A stretch of DNA of 41,833 nt, taken from Acanthamoeba castellanii str. Neff (Eukaryota > Discosea > Longamoebia > Acanthamoebidae). Below, piece by piece: positions 9,949 through 20,355 of this stretch (its first letter is position 1; each line of letters starts with the position of its first letter). The position numbers and the translations under genes were made by a program. Location of the stretch: the NCBI RefSeq assembly GCF_000313135.1, contig NW_004457415.1, positions 116,867 through 158,699 on the forward strand, in the 5' to 3' direction. The notes beneath the pieces were generated by a model. The model did not search any database, was not told the origin of the DNA, and saw nothing but the letters and a program-made list of their open reading frames with translations.

Positions 9949-11909
9949 CTAGTTTTGTTCGGGCTTACCGCGCTTGCGCTTGGTCTTTCTTTCCTTGGAG
10001 ATGACCACGATTGGATGCGACACCAGCAGGTCCCCTCTCGCGCCTTGGTCGTTGCCGAGCCTCAGCTGTCCGTCCTTGTTGCTGTTGTGGAGAAGCGCCG
10101 TTTCGAGGTACTCGAGATTGCGCTCTTGCTTCGTCGGTTGCTTCCTCCTGATCTTGATGATGAAGCGCGTGCGTCCGTAGTGCGAATTCTTTTTCAGCTT
10201 GACGAAGAAGACGTAGAGCCCTTCTTGCTTGTCGAGAACCGAACACCTGAAGCACGGAAAGAGCGAGAGGGCTTAGAAGCGGATTCGAGAGATCGTTGAA
10301 GAGGAAGAAGAAGGGAAGCAGTACCTGATCCTGTAATCGCGAGGGTGAAGAATGCCGCCGCCCTCCTCCTCGACCACGACGTCGATGGGGATCTCGAAGT
10401 TGCTGAAGCTGCTACCGCCCTCCTCTTCGCCGTCATCCATGGGCATCGGAACGGGGGCGCCCCACGGGTTGCGTGTGGTGGACGCGGCGGGAGCGCAGTA
10501 GGCGCCCGAGTCGGCGTCATTGCCCACCTGGTGACCGGCGTAGGCGAGCGGATTGTTGAACGCGGTGAAGATGTTCTTCAAGTTCTTGACAGAGACAGTG
10601 AAGCTGAACTCCTTGTTCTGCAGCACCTTGGACGGCGGCGGCTCCCTGAACCGCATGCCTGTGTCCGGCTGACTCTCACTAGGCGAGCTGGGGCTTGTGG
10701 GTGCGCTGCCCGTCGACGAATGTTGCGGCGAGTTGCCATCTAAATAGTCGAGACCATCAGAACTACAGTAGCGCAACAAGAGACAAAGGCGGCGAGAGAG
10801 AAGGAAACGTACGAAGGAAGGGCGAGTGCGGGGCGGACTGGGCGGAAGACGCGGGCGAGCAAGGGGAAGCGACCGAGGCGGGCGAGTGGGTGTGGGACGA
10901 GTGCGGGCTGCTGTGAGGCGACCTGGCCGAGGGAGAGGCCTCCTCGGTCGCCGAGTGGCTGGAGAGCGAGTGCTGGTGGTAGTTTTGCTGCTGCTGATGA
11001 CAACCACCAAGCGTTGATCCAGCCGTAGCGTCGGCGGCGCGCATGTACTGAACGCAGATGAGGGCGCGATCCTCGAGAACCGACGAGATGGTGCAGGAGA
11101 ACGGAAGGTCGATGCCGTGGTCGTTCTGGAGCAGGTGAACGCTGACGAAGACATGGTAGAGCTCCAGGATCTTGGACTCGATGTCGGGAATCATCTCGGC
11201 CACCGTCTTCTCAGGATCGGTGAAGAGGTAGAAGGTTCCCAGAGTAGGCGCCTTGACGCACAGCCTCCACTCCTGCTGCTTGACGATCGCGGGCAGCTGG
11301 TGGCGATGCTGAGTACTCGAGTAGCCCTGGTAAGGGAGCTGCGACGAAGTGTGCTGGGAGGTCTTGGAGGGGTGGTGGGCCGAGGAGAGACCCCACATGT
11401 CCTCTGATTGGGCGTCCGAATGGCCGTAGTTGGACATGAATTGGGAAGCGCTGAATGGGAGGGAATGAGCAGGAGGCAGGAAGTCGGAATGGGGGAACGA
11501 AGCTGGAACGCCAGGAAGGCTCTCCGTGTCATTAGGGAGGAATTCCATCAGGTCGCGAGTCTTGCCACTCAGCACCACGTCGCCGTTGCTGTTCTTCGTC
11601 GTGGCGAAGGTGTTCAGCAGCTGATCGGCGTAGAAGAGGAAGTCGAGCTGATTGCCGCTCGGGGGCAGCATATGGGAAGCGGCCATGGGGTCGAAGCCGT
11701 TGAACGAAGTCGCATACTGGTTCTCGTACGAGAGATGGCCAGGATGGGCTGCGCCACCGCCGTAACTACGTAATTCAGCAAGGGATGCTGGGGGGAGGGA
11801 GGAATAATTCGTTAACGAATGAAACGAATGTGAATGTCTAGAGAAGATGCATCTTTTAGAAAAGACGACAGAAGAAAGGCCGCCCAAAATAGAAGCTTCA
11901 AGTACCCAT
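9949..11909 (-). CDS. Unrecognised Ser/Pro/His/Gln-rich protein with basic C-terminus, probably a DNA-binding regulator
   Basis: The start is inferred by splicing: ATG G at 11909-11906, donor GTACTT, acceptor CCCCCCAG about 11787, giving MASLAELRSYGGG in frame. The stop TAG is at 9951-9949. The N-terminal half is low-complexity. A folded segment follows (EWRLCVKAPTLGTFYLFTDP ... ILELYHVFVSVHLLQNDHG ... EDRALICVQYMRAAD). A Ser/His/Pro linker comes next, then a second folded part (LQNKEFSFTVSVKNLKNIF ... IPIDVVVEEEGGGILHPRDY | CSVLDKQEGLYVFFVKLKK ... GRTRFIIKIRRKQPTK). The tail KERKTKRKRGK looks like a nuclear localisation signal. Alternating beta-like segments and GRTRFIIKIRRK resemble an Ig-fold DNA-binding domain of the p53/STAT/CudA kind, but I cannot confirm any of these families. 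Regulation and targets are unknown. Confidence 0.7.
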
Positions 11910-12164
11910 GACGTGGGGAAGTCAGGGTTCGTGGATGAGGAAGATGGGGAAGATGATTGTCTCGTCCGGATGTCTCAGCCAAGAAGAATAGAATAGATTC
12001 CTCGGACACGCGGGCGAAAAGAAGTGGCAAAAGTACGCCTAGTTACAGACAGATATTGAGGAATGCAAAACGCGATTGCGCGAAAACACTGGGCATATTT
12101 CACAATCCTGCCCCGTTGCACCGAGGAACCATTACGGTGTACGGTTAATGTTGGGCTCTTGGGC

Positions 12165-13971
12165 TCAGAAGGGCAACATGAATTTTATGTAGACCGATAG
12201 ATCGACATACATCAGCTGGCGGGCGTGGTGACCAGATCCCTGCGTTGGGTGAGACTCCGTAAGGTCGAACTGAGAGTTGCAGGCATGCGCGCGGGAGAAG
12301 CAGAAAGAGTACCAGATCTTGATGCTATTGTCTGTAAGACCTGATGTGATCAATGTGGTGCCCTGAGCGTCCATACCCAACGCAACGCCTGGTTGTTTGG
12401 AAGGTGATCAGCGACCTTCTTGTAGTAACGCCGCTCTGGAACAAGGTAGCTGCACGTACCATCGTGAGCTTTGACTTTGTGCAGGAGAGTGGAGGACTGA
12501 AGATCCCAGCAGTAGAGCCAGCCATCTTCGGAGACGCTCACCACCATCTTGGCTCCGGGCAACGCGATGGAAAAGAGCGCGTACTTGGCGTTCCTGTGCG
12601 CTTTGTACGTTCTGCACGTTTGGAATCATAAATGAGAGTCACATCACTAGGCTAGGTCAACGGCCGATAGGCATACCTGACGCAGCGCGCAGGTTTGGCA
12701 TCATCTTCCAGCTCAAGTGCCCATAATTGAATCGTCGAGTTAAGACTGTTGGTGAGCGCCCATTTGCTGCCGATACCGCTCCACGAGCCGCATGTACTGT
12801 TGGCAATCAACATCAGTTTGCAATCAAACATGGGCAGCAGAGGGCGGAGGAAAGGTGTACATCGGCACGAGGCTTTGCGAGATCGTCTTGACGAGGTCGC
12901 CCGAGACTGCATTCCACACTTGGCTGTGATCGTCCATAAGGGTAAGTCGGTGCAGCTTCTGAACCAACAGACGAATGATCGGCAACGTACCATGACCCGT
13001 CGTACGATGTGGAGAGAAGATACTTGCCGTCTTTGCTATATCGGACGGTCGCCACAGGTGCCGTGTGTTTCACCATGATTTTGCGCAACCGGCCTAGTAG
13101 CATCACAAGATGAGTGCAACATAATCACCTTAGCCAGGCTCTCGCCAACCTTCTCTCATGCGTGTGTCGCGTCGTGTGGAATAGTATCGATCTTACCCTT
13201 TTCGCCAGCAACGTCCCACAAGAAAAGCTTGGTGTCGTAGGAACCGGACGCCAGTTCGTAGGTCTTCGGGTGGAAGTCCACTGACACCACAAAGTTGGAG
13301 TGGCCCGAGAGGTTGTGCTTCAGCGTGCCCTGGGGACGAAGATGAAACAAGATTGTCGGTACGTGATCACAACGGGCCGTACGACGGCCGCAAATCAACA
13401 TGACATGTTCAGGTCATTGTACCGTGGCGCGGTCCCACACTTTCGTGGTGCGGTCATCAGAACATGACGCGAGCAGCGCCGAGTCGTGCGACCACGCCAC
13501 GTCGGAGATACCCTGGCGTGCGGTGGCGGTTGTTAGCGGAACGCATACACGCTCGTCAGTGCCCCAGTGAAAACCGAGCTGGGTGCACGCACCCCAGTGT
13601 GACCGTTCTCCCCACCAAGCGTGATCTCTAGCGCTCCGTCCGAGAGGCGCCACACCTTGACCGTCTTATCGCCCGCTGCGGCGCCACATATTTAAAACGA
13701 TTTAAATAAAATACAAAAAATCAATCATAAGAACTGAGGTCAGCGCGTACACGCGGAGGCAAAGTACTTCGCGTCCGGCGAGAAGCGGACTGCCGTCACG
13801 GCTTGCGTGTGCCCTGAAAAGAAGGAGCACAAGAATTCCAAACGAGATGAATTGAGATGAATTGAGTGTAAGAAGTGATAAATCAAGATTATTTGAAGAG
13901 TCTAACAAACCAGTGAGTGTAGCACGCTGCCGCACGGTGCGCTGTGGTCCTGCCCGTCCTGCCTCCGCCAT
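12165..13971 (-). CDS. WDR5-like WD40-repeat protein
   Basis: Start at 13971 ([21 protein letters not shown]), then intron, then [20 protein letters not shown]. Successive WD40 blades follow in the order and spacing of WDR5: [36 protein letters not shown] ... [18 protein letters not shown] ... [37 protein letters not shown]; a blade around [24 protein letters not shown] ... [13 protein letters not shown]; and a last one ending [11 protein letters not shown]5 is a scaffold of COMPASS/SET1-type histone H3K4 methyltransferases, so a nuclear role is likely. The open frame continues about 46 residues after KIW to the stop at 12165; an alternative splice there would shorten or change this tail. Each blade sits roughly on its own exon. 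Confidence 0.85.
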
Positions 13972-14321
13972 CTGTTCTTCTTCGATTGTTGTGTTTTGGC
14001 GCCTTCACGCAAGGAATGTGAATAACTCAAAAAAGTTGCATTCCATGCTTGCGGACATGAAATTTCGAGCAAGCCCCAGCCGAAAGAGACCGCGAGTGAT
14101 GGCAGAGAACACGCCGACCTCTTCGCCCAAGCTCGGCGCGGGAGTGGCTGAGCCGAAAACTACACCACAACCAAGCCAGAGATGATGCACCACCATCACG
14201 GTCTCTAAAACGAGTGATGCGCCCGACTGCGGGAGCGTGGGCTGCTGGCAACAGTGAGATCGGGTAGTCACTCACAAACCAATATTCCAGCCAACCACAC
14301 AACAAGACACAACACGTAGCG
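13972..14321. promoter_or_regulatory. Divergent intergenic region (WDR5-like / DUF229-like)
   Basis: About 350 bases separate two genes transcribed away from each other, so both promoters must lie here. No TATA box or known motif could be assigned with confidence. Short open frames on both strands have no family features. Confidence 0.5.
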
Positions 14322-17300
14322 ATGCTGGGGAATGAATGGCTGAGCGCCAACAATGGCCGGCGCCGGTCGAGTGTGAGCAATGGAACAAGCAACACCAGCA
14401 ACAATGTGCACTGCGAACGGTGGTGGAACGCACTGATCGCGGTGGTGGGGTTCGACGTGGCGGCGCTGCTGTACTGGACGAGCCTCGAGCCACAGGAATC
14501 CTTGGAAGAGCTCCACCGAAACCTGCCTCGCCTGGCTTCGTGCCTGATGGCTCCTCCTTCCTCTTCCTCTTCTCCTTCCTCTACACCATCGCCAGATTCT
14601 CTGCTCCTGCACGCCGCTACTCCCCTCTATCCACATCACCCACCTCCTCTTTCTCCCCTGTCTTGGCTCCTTCGTCTTCTTCTCTGCATCCTCCTTCGAC
14701 ATTCCCCAGCGAAGGAATGCCGGCGGCCGGGGCCACCGCCGGGGCGCCATCGGCTGGGGCGTGCTGGTCTACGGGGCTATCCTGCTCACCTGCCTCCTGC
14801 TCGTCGACCAGGGCAACACTCTCGAGCGTCATGGAGGCTTCAACCAACTCCTGTTCCTCATCTTCTTCCTCCCCTGCCTCGTCCTCTCCCTCGCGGTTCG
14901 GTACGGCTGCGTTGATTTCTTTTTGATTTCTTTGCAAACCTGCTGCCTTCTGCACACGACTCAAGCTTTTAGATGATGATGTAACCCGGGATCGATAGAT
15001 GCTGCTGGCGTGGACTCAGCCGACGTGCTTTCGTGTGGTTGTGGGTCGGGCTGGCCTGCTCCATCCTGCTCTTCGGCCACGTCCGCTTCGAACGCGGCCG
15101 CGCGCTGTGGCCCCTCGGTCTCGGCGACTCGCGCATGGAGAAGGCTACCCTGCCCACCGCTGGCGGTACCCCCACAAACATCTTTCCATCTTGTTCCCGG
15201 GCGAGCGTGGCCTTACTCCCCCCCCCCACAGAACCGGTCATGGGCTGTCGTATCCCTCCGCCCGAGAGGAACTGGGAAGACGTGCCGCCGAACGGGTTCA
15301 TGAACTTCTGGGCCGGCTCCCAGACCTGTCCCGCACAGGTGCGTCCACCTACTACTACTACTGTGCAGAGAGAGCATGGCGCTCACCATCATGCACGTCA
15401 TGATGACAGGACACGTTCGCGTGGTTGGATGAAAGCAACGAAGTGCTGACGGTGGACTGTTCGAAGGCGGAAACGGGCCTCCTCTCCCGGCTGATGTCGT
15501 CCGCCGGCCCTGGATCGGGTCCGTACTCGTTCCGCGGCGCGCCGCAGGGCACCGTGTACCTGCTGCCGCGCATGGAGGCGCTAAGCTGGCTCGAGAAGGG
15601 CATCGGCGAGATCGCCCTCCAGCGGTGGATGCTGGGCAACGTGCTCAACTTCACCTACCCGGGCCACCCGGTCAACCTGCACCACCTCGAACGCCTGCGC
15701 GACAGCAGCGACAGCAGCAACAACGGTGCGGCGGCAGAGGCGATGGCGACTACGTTGGCGGGCATGGACGCCGGAGAGCTGGACGTCCTGCGCAGCCGAC
15801 TCGACTTTGCCGCCGAGGCCCTCCTGGTGAGCTGCGGCCGCGAGTCGAACCTCATCTTCCGGAATGTGAGGAATGAAACAGCGGTCGAGCGCGTATGCAA
15901 GCACAGCAGCGAGCAGGCGCAGGCGTCTGACCTCGTTCCAGAAGCCCAGACCTTTCCCAGTACGTGTCGTTGGTCGTTGATCGTCGTGTGGTGTCGTTGA
16001 TTGTGAGTGAGCCAAACACTGACCACGTTTTTTGCGTGACGCACAACAGAGAAGTTGAACGTGATGGTAGTCTATCTGGACGCCGTGTCGCGCCGCCAAT
16101 TGCACCGGAAGATGCCCGAGACCGTGTCCTTCCTGGAGGAGATCTATGCGGGCAAGTGGCACAACAACGTCTCCTCCGTGTTCCAGTTCTTCAACTACCA
16201 CGCCATCGGCTCCATCACCAAGTTGAACATGCGTGGTATGTGTGTGTGGCTGGCTTCTCTTACACTCTCCACCACCGTCATCGAGGCTGACAACTGCCAC
16301 TGTCGTGCGTTGCAGCCATGTACATGGGACATGTCGTCAAAGATCTGCTGCAGACATCGTACCGGGCCATATGGGATCACTTCCGAGACAACGGCTATGT
16401 CACAGGTCTCTCCGACAACGAGGTACGCCAGCACTCGTCTTTCTCTCGCCGTGGTGGCCCACACCCACACGACGCACGACGCAATAAAGTCACATCTCAC
16501 CGGGTCCAGTGCGAGGACAAGGTGGCGCGGCTGGCCAACACCAACACAACGTGGGATCACCAGTTCCTTTCGCCGTTCTGTCTACCCGAGTACCTCCCCG
16601 TCGGCGATCCGCACGGTACGCCCACGCCCCCCCAACCCAAGGCGGCCCGAGGCCTCTCGTGTGCTGACCCCATTGGTGCTGGGCTTGTGGTGGGCGATCG
16701 CAGGCAACTGGGTGGGCCCGTTTGCACTCAAGGCCCGGTGCATGTACGGAAAGCACGTCCACCAGTGGGTGCTGGACTACTTCGCCAAGTTCTGGCGGAG
16801 CTACGCCGACGTGCCCCGCTTCGGCATCGCCGCGTTCATCGAGGGCCACGAGGGGACCGGCGAGGTGATCAACCTGGTCGACACGGATCTGGCCTCGTTC
16901 CTGCGCGACGCCGACCTCATCGACTACAACTCGACCGTAGTGTTCCTGGTCTCCGACCACGGCCACCACATGTCGCTCTGGTGGACCCTGCACGCCGAGA
17001 GCGCCGTCCGAGAGAACGCGCTCCCGCTGCTGCACATGATCGCGCCCAACTGGGTCCTCCGGCAGTACCCGCACCTCGAACGCAACCTGCTGGCCAACCA
17101 GCAGAGGCTCGTCACCAGCTTCGACTTCCACGCCACTCTTCGGTTCGTGCTCTTCTCCGTCATGGTGGCGCTGGTGGTGATGGTGATGGTTCTGGTGATG
17201 ATGTGTCGTACGGCCGACCTCGTTCGTGCTGATCGTTGATTGTTCATGATGTTCATCACCACAGGCACATCCTGCTGGGCGAGGCGGTCGACCGACCGGA

Positions 17301-17415
17301 GTGGCAGAACAAGCTGCCGATCTTCATGACCGCCAAGAGCCTGTTCGGCGAGATCGACCCGCACCGCGACTGTCCCTGGGCCGGCATCCCACCCAACATG
17401 TGCCAGTGCCGCTAG
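14322..17415 (+). CDS. Membrane-anchored alkaline-phosphatase/sulfatase-superfamily protein (DUF229-like)
   Basis: Multi-exon. The proposed start MLGNEWLSANN at 14322 leads into a hydrophobic helix (ALIAVVGFDVAALLYWTSL). Further membrane-like segments follow (GWGVLVYGAILLTCLLLVDQ, LLFLIFFLPCLVLSLAV, VWLWVGLACSILLFGHVRF), then a lumenal or extracellular part. The catalytic domain shows EKLNVMVVYLDAVSRRQLHR, FQFFNYHAIGSITKLNM, SDNECEDKVARL after splicing, DVPRFGIAAFIEGHEGTGE and STVVFLVSDHGHH, with D/H metal-ligand motifs typical of the superfamily. It ends DCPWAGIPPNMCQCR and TAG at 17413-17415. DUF229 proteins are predicted hydrolases of phosphate or sulfate esters on glycans; the substrate is unknown. 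The exon structure at about 14520-14720 is uncertain because three frames look hydrophobic there. Confidence 0.78.
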
Positions 17416-17508
17416 CACCGTGCACGTTGGCCACGGAGCTGGGCAGCTTCACTGAAGAACATGAAATTCTTTTTCTTTCTCCGCTATCACCCCGAGCCCT
17501 GCTCCAAG

Positions 17509-19537
17509 ATGGAGAACGAAGATGAGACGTTGCTTGTGGGGCTGGACACGAACGTGGTCGCCTGCGTGCTGGCCCACCTCTCGCCCCCTGACCTCACCCG
17601 TGTATGCCAATACCAAAGAACAACTCAATCAATTTATAGATAATATTATGTATGATTTATTTATGATACTATTTTATGATTTATTTATGATATTGTTTGT
17701 ACAATTATGTGTTTATTATTTATCACTGCGTTATTATAGGTGGGGCAAACGTGCAGGGCGCTTGAGCGGGAGGCGGCGAGCGACGTGGCGTGGTGCTCGC
17801 TCTTCCTGCGCCGCTTTGGGTCCGACTTCTGGGGCGAAGCGGCCGGGCTGCACCCCTACCTGCCCGACGCCGTGGCGCCCGACGCGCGCAACGAGTGGCT
17901 CCAGCACCGCGTGAGCGAGCTCTACGCGCTCTTTGCCGCGCGCACGCCCAAGCCCGCCAGCAGCAGCAGCACAGAGGCGTGCGAGGACGACGCCGACGGC
18001 TTTGTGCCTCCGCTGCTCGAGTTTGTCAAGCAGCACGCCGCACCCTCCGAAGGCTACGGCGGGTGGAAGCTTGCCTATCGCCGGTATGGCGTGTGTCCTG
18101 TGTCGTGCGTGTCGTGCGTGTCGTGTGTGTGCGGTCTGAGGGTTGAAACTCGAACGTGCGCAGCATGCACGAGATGGTGACGGAGTGGACCCGACCGGCC
18201 GACGAGGGGATCATCGTGGCTGGTCTGGTGCCCTTCGCCACCCTGTCGGCCCTCGCCGACATTATGAAGCTCGAGCTTGGCCTGGGTACCGTGTTCCACT
18301 GACCTCGGCAGCCGCTTCGTCTCCCACAATAACGAGCATCCGAGGAATGCGTGTGTCGTGTGTGTCGTGTGTGTCGTGTCGTGATGGATCGCAGGTTTGG
18401 GCGACGAGCCCACCAACGGGAAAGAGGACAGTAAACCGCCCTTGGGTCCTGCATTTGACATGCTGAGCCCTGGAGGTACCAACACCACGCATGCCTGAAG
18501 GCATGTTTACCGCGTCTCAACCACGTGACCACCACCACCACGCGCGCATGTGTGTGGGGCCAAATGCAAGGCGAGTGCAGGGTGCTGCGTGTCGAGGGCT
18601 ACCACAACATCTACTACTCTTGTAACGGCCAGACGACAACCACCAACATCAGCGTCATTCGCAAGCCCAGGTAAGCCTGCGACATTCGCGTTGGTGCTGT
18701 GCCGAGCTGCATACTCTATTACTGCTGACACACGACCCACACGACACCCACACGACACACAAGGAACTGGTACTGTGAAGGGAACCCGTTCTTCCGAGGC
18801 CTGCGCACCACCCTCTCGCCGGACGTTAAGATCGTGTACGTGGTCGACGCCCAGAAGATGAGCGACAGCGAAGACCACGCCGAGCGCGTACCTACACCCC
18901 CAAGCAATCAATTGCACACGCACACGCACCGCACCGCACGCACACGCACGACACGCATGCGCAAATTGACTGGGGCGCTGGTGCTCGGTGCGGGTGGACA
19001 GGCCTACCGCGAGTTGCACGGCATGCTGGGCGAGGGCAAGGGCCGATTTGAAAAGGGCCTGGCCGTCGTGCTGTTCCTCATCAACGCCACCGACCCCGAC
19101 CACGTGCAGAACACCCTGGGGCGGCTCAAGGTGCTGGAGCCAACCGCGCACGCACGCTTTTTGGCTCGCTTCGATCGAAGTCCGATTCGTGCTCAGCTGA
19201 TTGATTGATTGATTGATTTACCGGTTGGTGGTGCAGGTTCCGAAGTTCACTGTGCCTCTGCACTGGTGCCCCTACTACGCTGGACCCGTCATCTTCATTG
19301 CCGCTCCTCTCAAACGTACTTCTGGCCACTTGCCGTGTTGCGTGTGTTGCGTGTGTTGCGCTCACCCGCAAATGTGCCGTGCATTTCGGTGCGGTCGCAG
19401 CGAAAAAGGTGCGGCGGTCGTTGAAGTGGCTCCTCAAGCAGCCCACGTCGCGCCCTCACTGGGACGCCCGGGGCTTCCTCCTGTGCGCCCTCCAAGGGAA
19501 AAAGGGCGACTCCTGTCGCTCCTGGTGCGCGAGCTAA
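17509..19537 (+). CDS. F-box protein
   Basis: Start MENEDETLLVGLDTN at 17509; an in-frame Met at 17461 would add MKFFFFLRYHPEP. The F-box spans an AT-rich intron: VVACVLAHLSPPDLTR | VGQTCRALEREAASDVAWCS. Next come SELYALFAARTPKPA and GGWKLAYRR, and further exons giving MHEMVTEWTRPADEGIIVAG, GECRVLRVEGYHNIYYSC, RNWYCEGNPFFRGLRTTLSP, AYRELHGMLGEGKGRF, VPKFTVPLHWCPYYAGPVIF and finally SLKWLLKQPTSRPHWDARGF ending SWCAS and TAA at 19535-19537. F-box proteins are substrate adaptors of SCF ubiquitin ligases. The C-terminal part is not a repeat domain I recognise. It begins only about 93 bases after the DUF229-like stop (45 bases if 17461 is the start), and ends 26 bases before a convergent pseudogene. 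Confidence 0.72.
17602..17739 (+). repeat. AT-rich intron with an internal direct repeat, splitting the F-box
   Basis: Donor GTATGC follows DLTR; acceptor ATTATAG precedes VGQTCRAL. The interior contains TATGATTTATTTATGATA twice in tandem with a short spacer (about 17648-17695). It is the most AT-rich stretch of its length in this part of the window. Confidence 0.8.
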
Positions 19538-19563
19538 GTAACATACACGTATGTCCAAGAAAG

Positions 19564-20202
19564 TTAGGTGCAAGTTCTGAAGCGAGAGATGAGAGCCAAG
19601 ATGAAGGCGGGTTGGTCGTACTTTGATGCATAGGCGAGCTCCACGATGGAGGGATCCTTGACGGTCACGCTCTTCACCTTATCTGTCTTCAGAGCCCCGA
19701 CGAGCTCGTAGCCAGCTGCTGCCACACCTTGAGAAAGCTCCAGCTACGTGTGATGGCCGGTCTCGGCAAAGAAGATGCCCTGCTTGCCGTGCGCCAGCTT
19801 GAGCAGCTTGGACAAGATGAGCTCATAGAGCAGCACCAAGTCAGCGATGTGAACGTGATCCCACTGGGCCTTTCCATCTCCAATGACCTCCGCCTGGCCG
19901 GCCTTTATGGCCGAACGGAGGATTGTGGGCGCCTGGATGGACAGTTTGTTGAACAGTCCCCTGCCGATGCCGAAGATTGACGGGGGCATGACGATGTAGG
20001 TCTTTACACCGAGTTCCACGCCCGTCTCGAAAACCGCGACGTCGGTTTTGCGCTGGATGTAGGATTCCCTGGCCTCCCTTTCGCACTCGTAGCTGTAGAT
20101 GTCGTCCTTGTCCGAGAAGGTGCGCGGTTCCAGGTACTGCCCTGTGACCGCCTGAATCATGGCCTTGCAAGCGTCAGTGTGGATGATCACTGAGAATCTC
20201 AT
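19564..20202 (-). pseudogene. Broken NAD(P)-dependent epimerase/dehydratase (NmrA-like, fungal-type)
   Basis: The minus-strand frame from 20202 reads VIIHTDACKAMIQAV, DVAVFETGVELGVKTYIVMP, PSIFGIGRGLFNKLSIQAP, EVIGDGKAQWDHVHIADLV and GIFFAETGHHT. A stop (TAG at 19746-19744) then falls where the family has Trp in the H-(V/T)-W motif. The same frame continues open as LELSQGVAAAGYELVGAL ... VKDPSIVELAYASK to the stop at 19566-19564. The N-terminal Rossmann part with GxxGxxG is absent: upstream sequence to 20355 has no such motif. So the copy has lost cofactor binding and carries a nonsense codon. An alternative is a live gene with stop readthrough, but the missing N-terminus argues against it. 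Confidence 0.75.
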
Positions 20203-20355
20203 GTTAGCGGACTGTTACACTTTTGATGGAGGAAAGGGGAGGGGCTCCTCAAGCGTGTGCTGCACCACAATGTTTGACACCCACGCCGTAGTGTCCAGGG
20301 TTTTGAAGGGCGCAATGTTTGAAGCAAAAAAACAAACAAATAAGTACAAAATTGG

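Noticed and set aside
16490..17131. Minus-strand open frame opposite the DUF229-like catalytic exons
   Set aside because: The plus strand has clear family motifs; the antisense frame is a GC-rich shadow.
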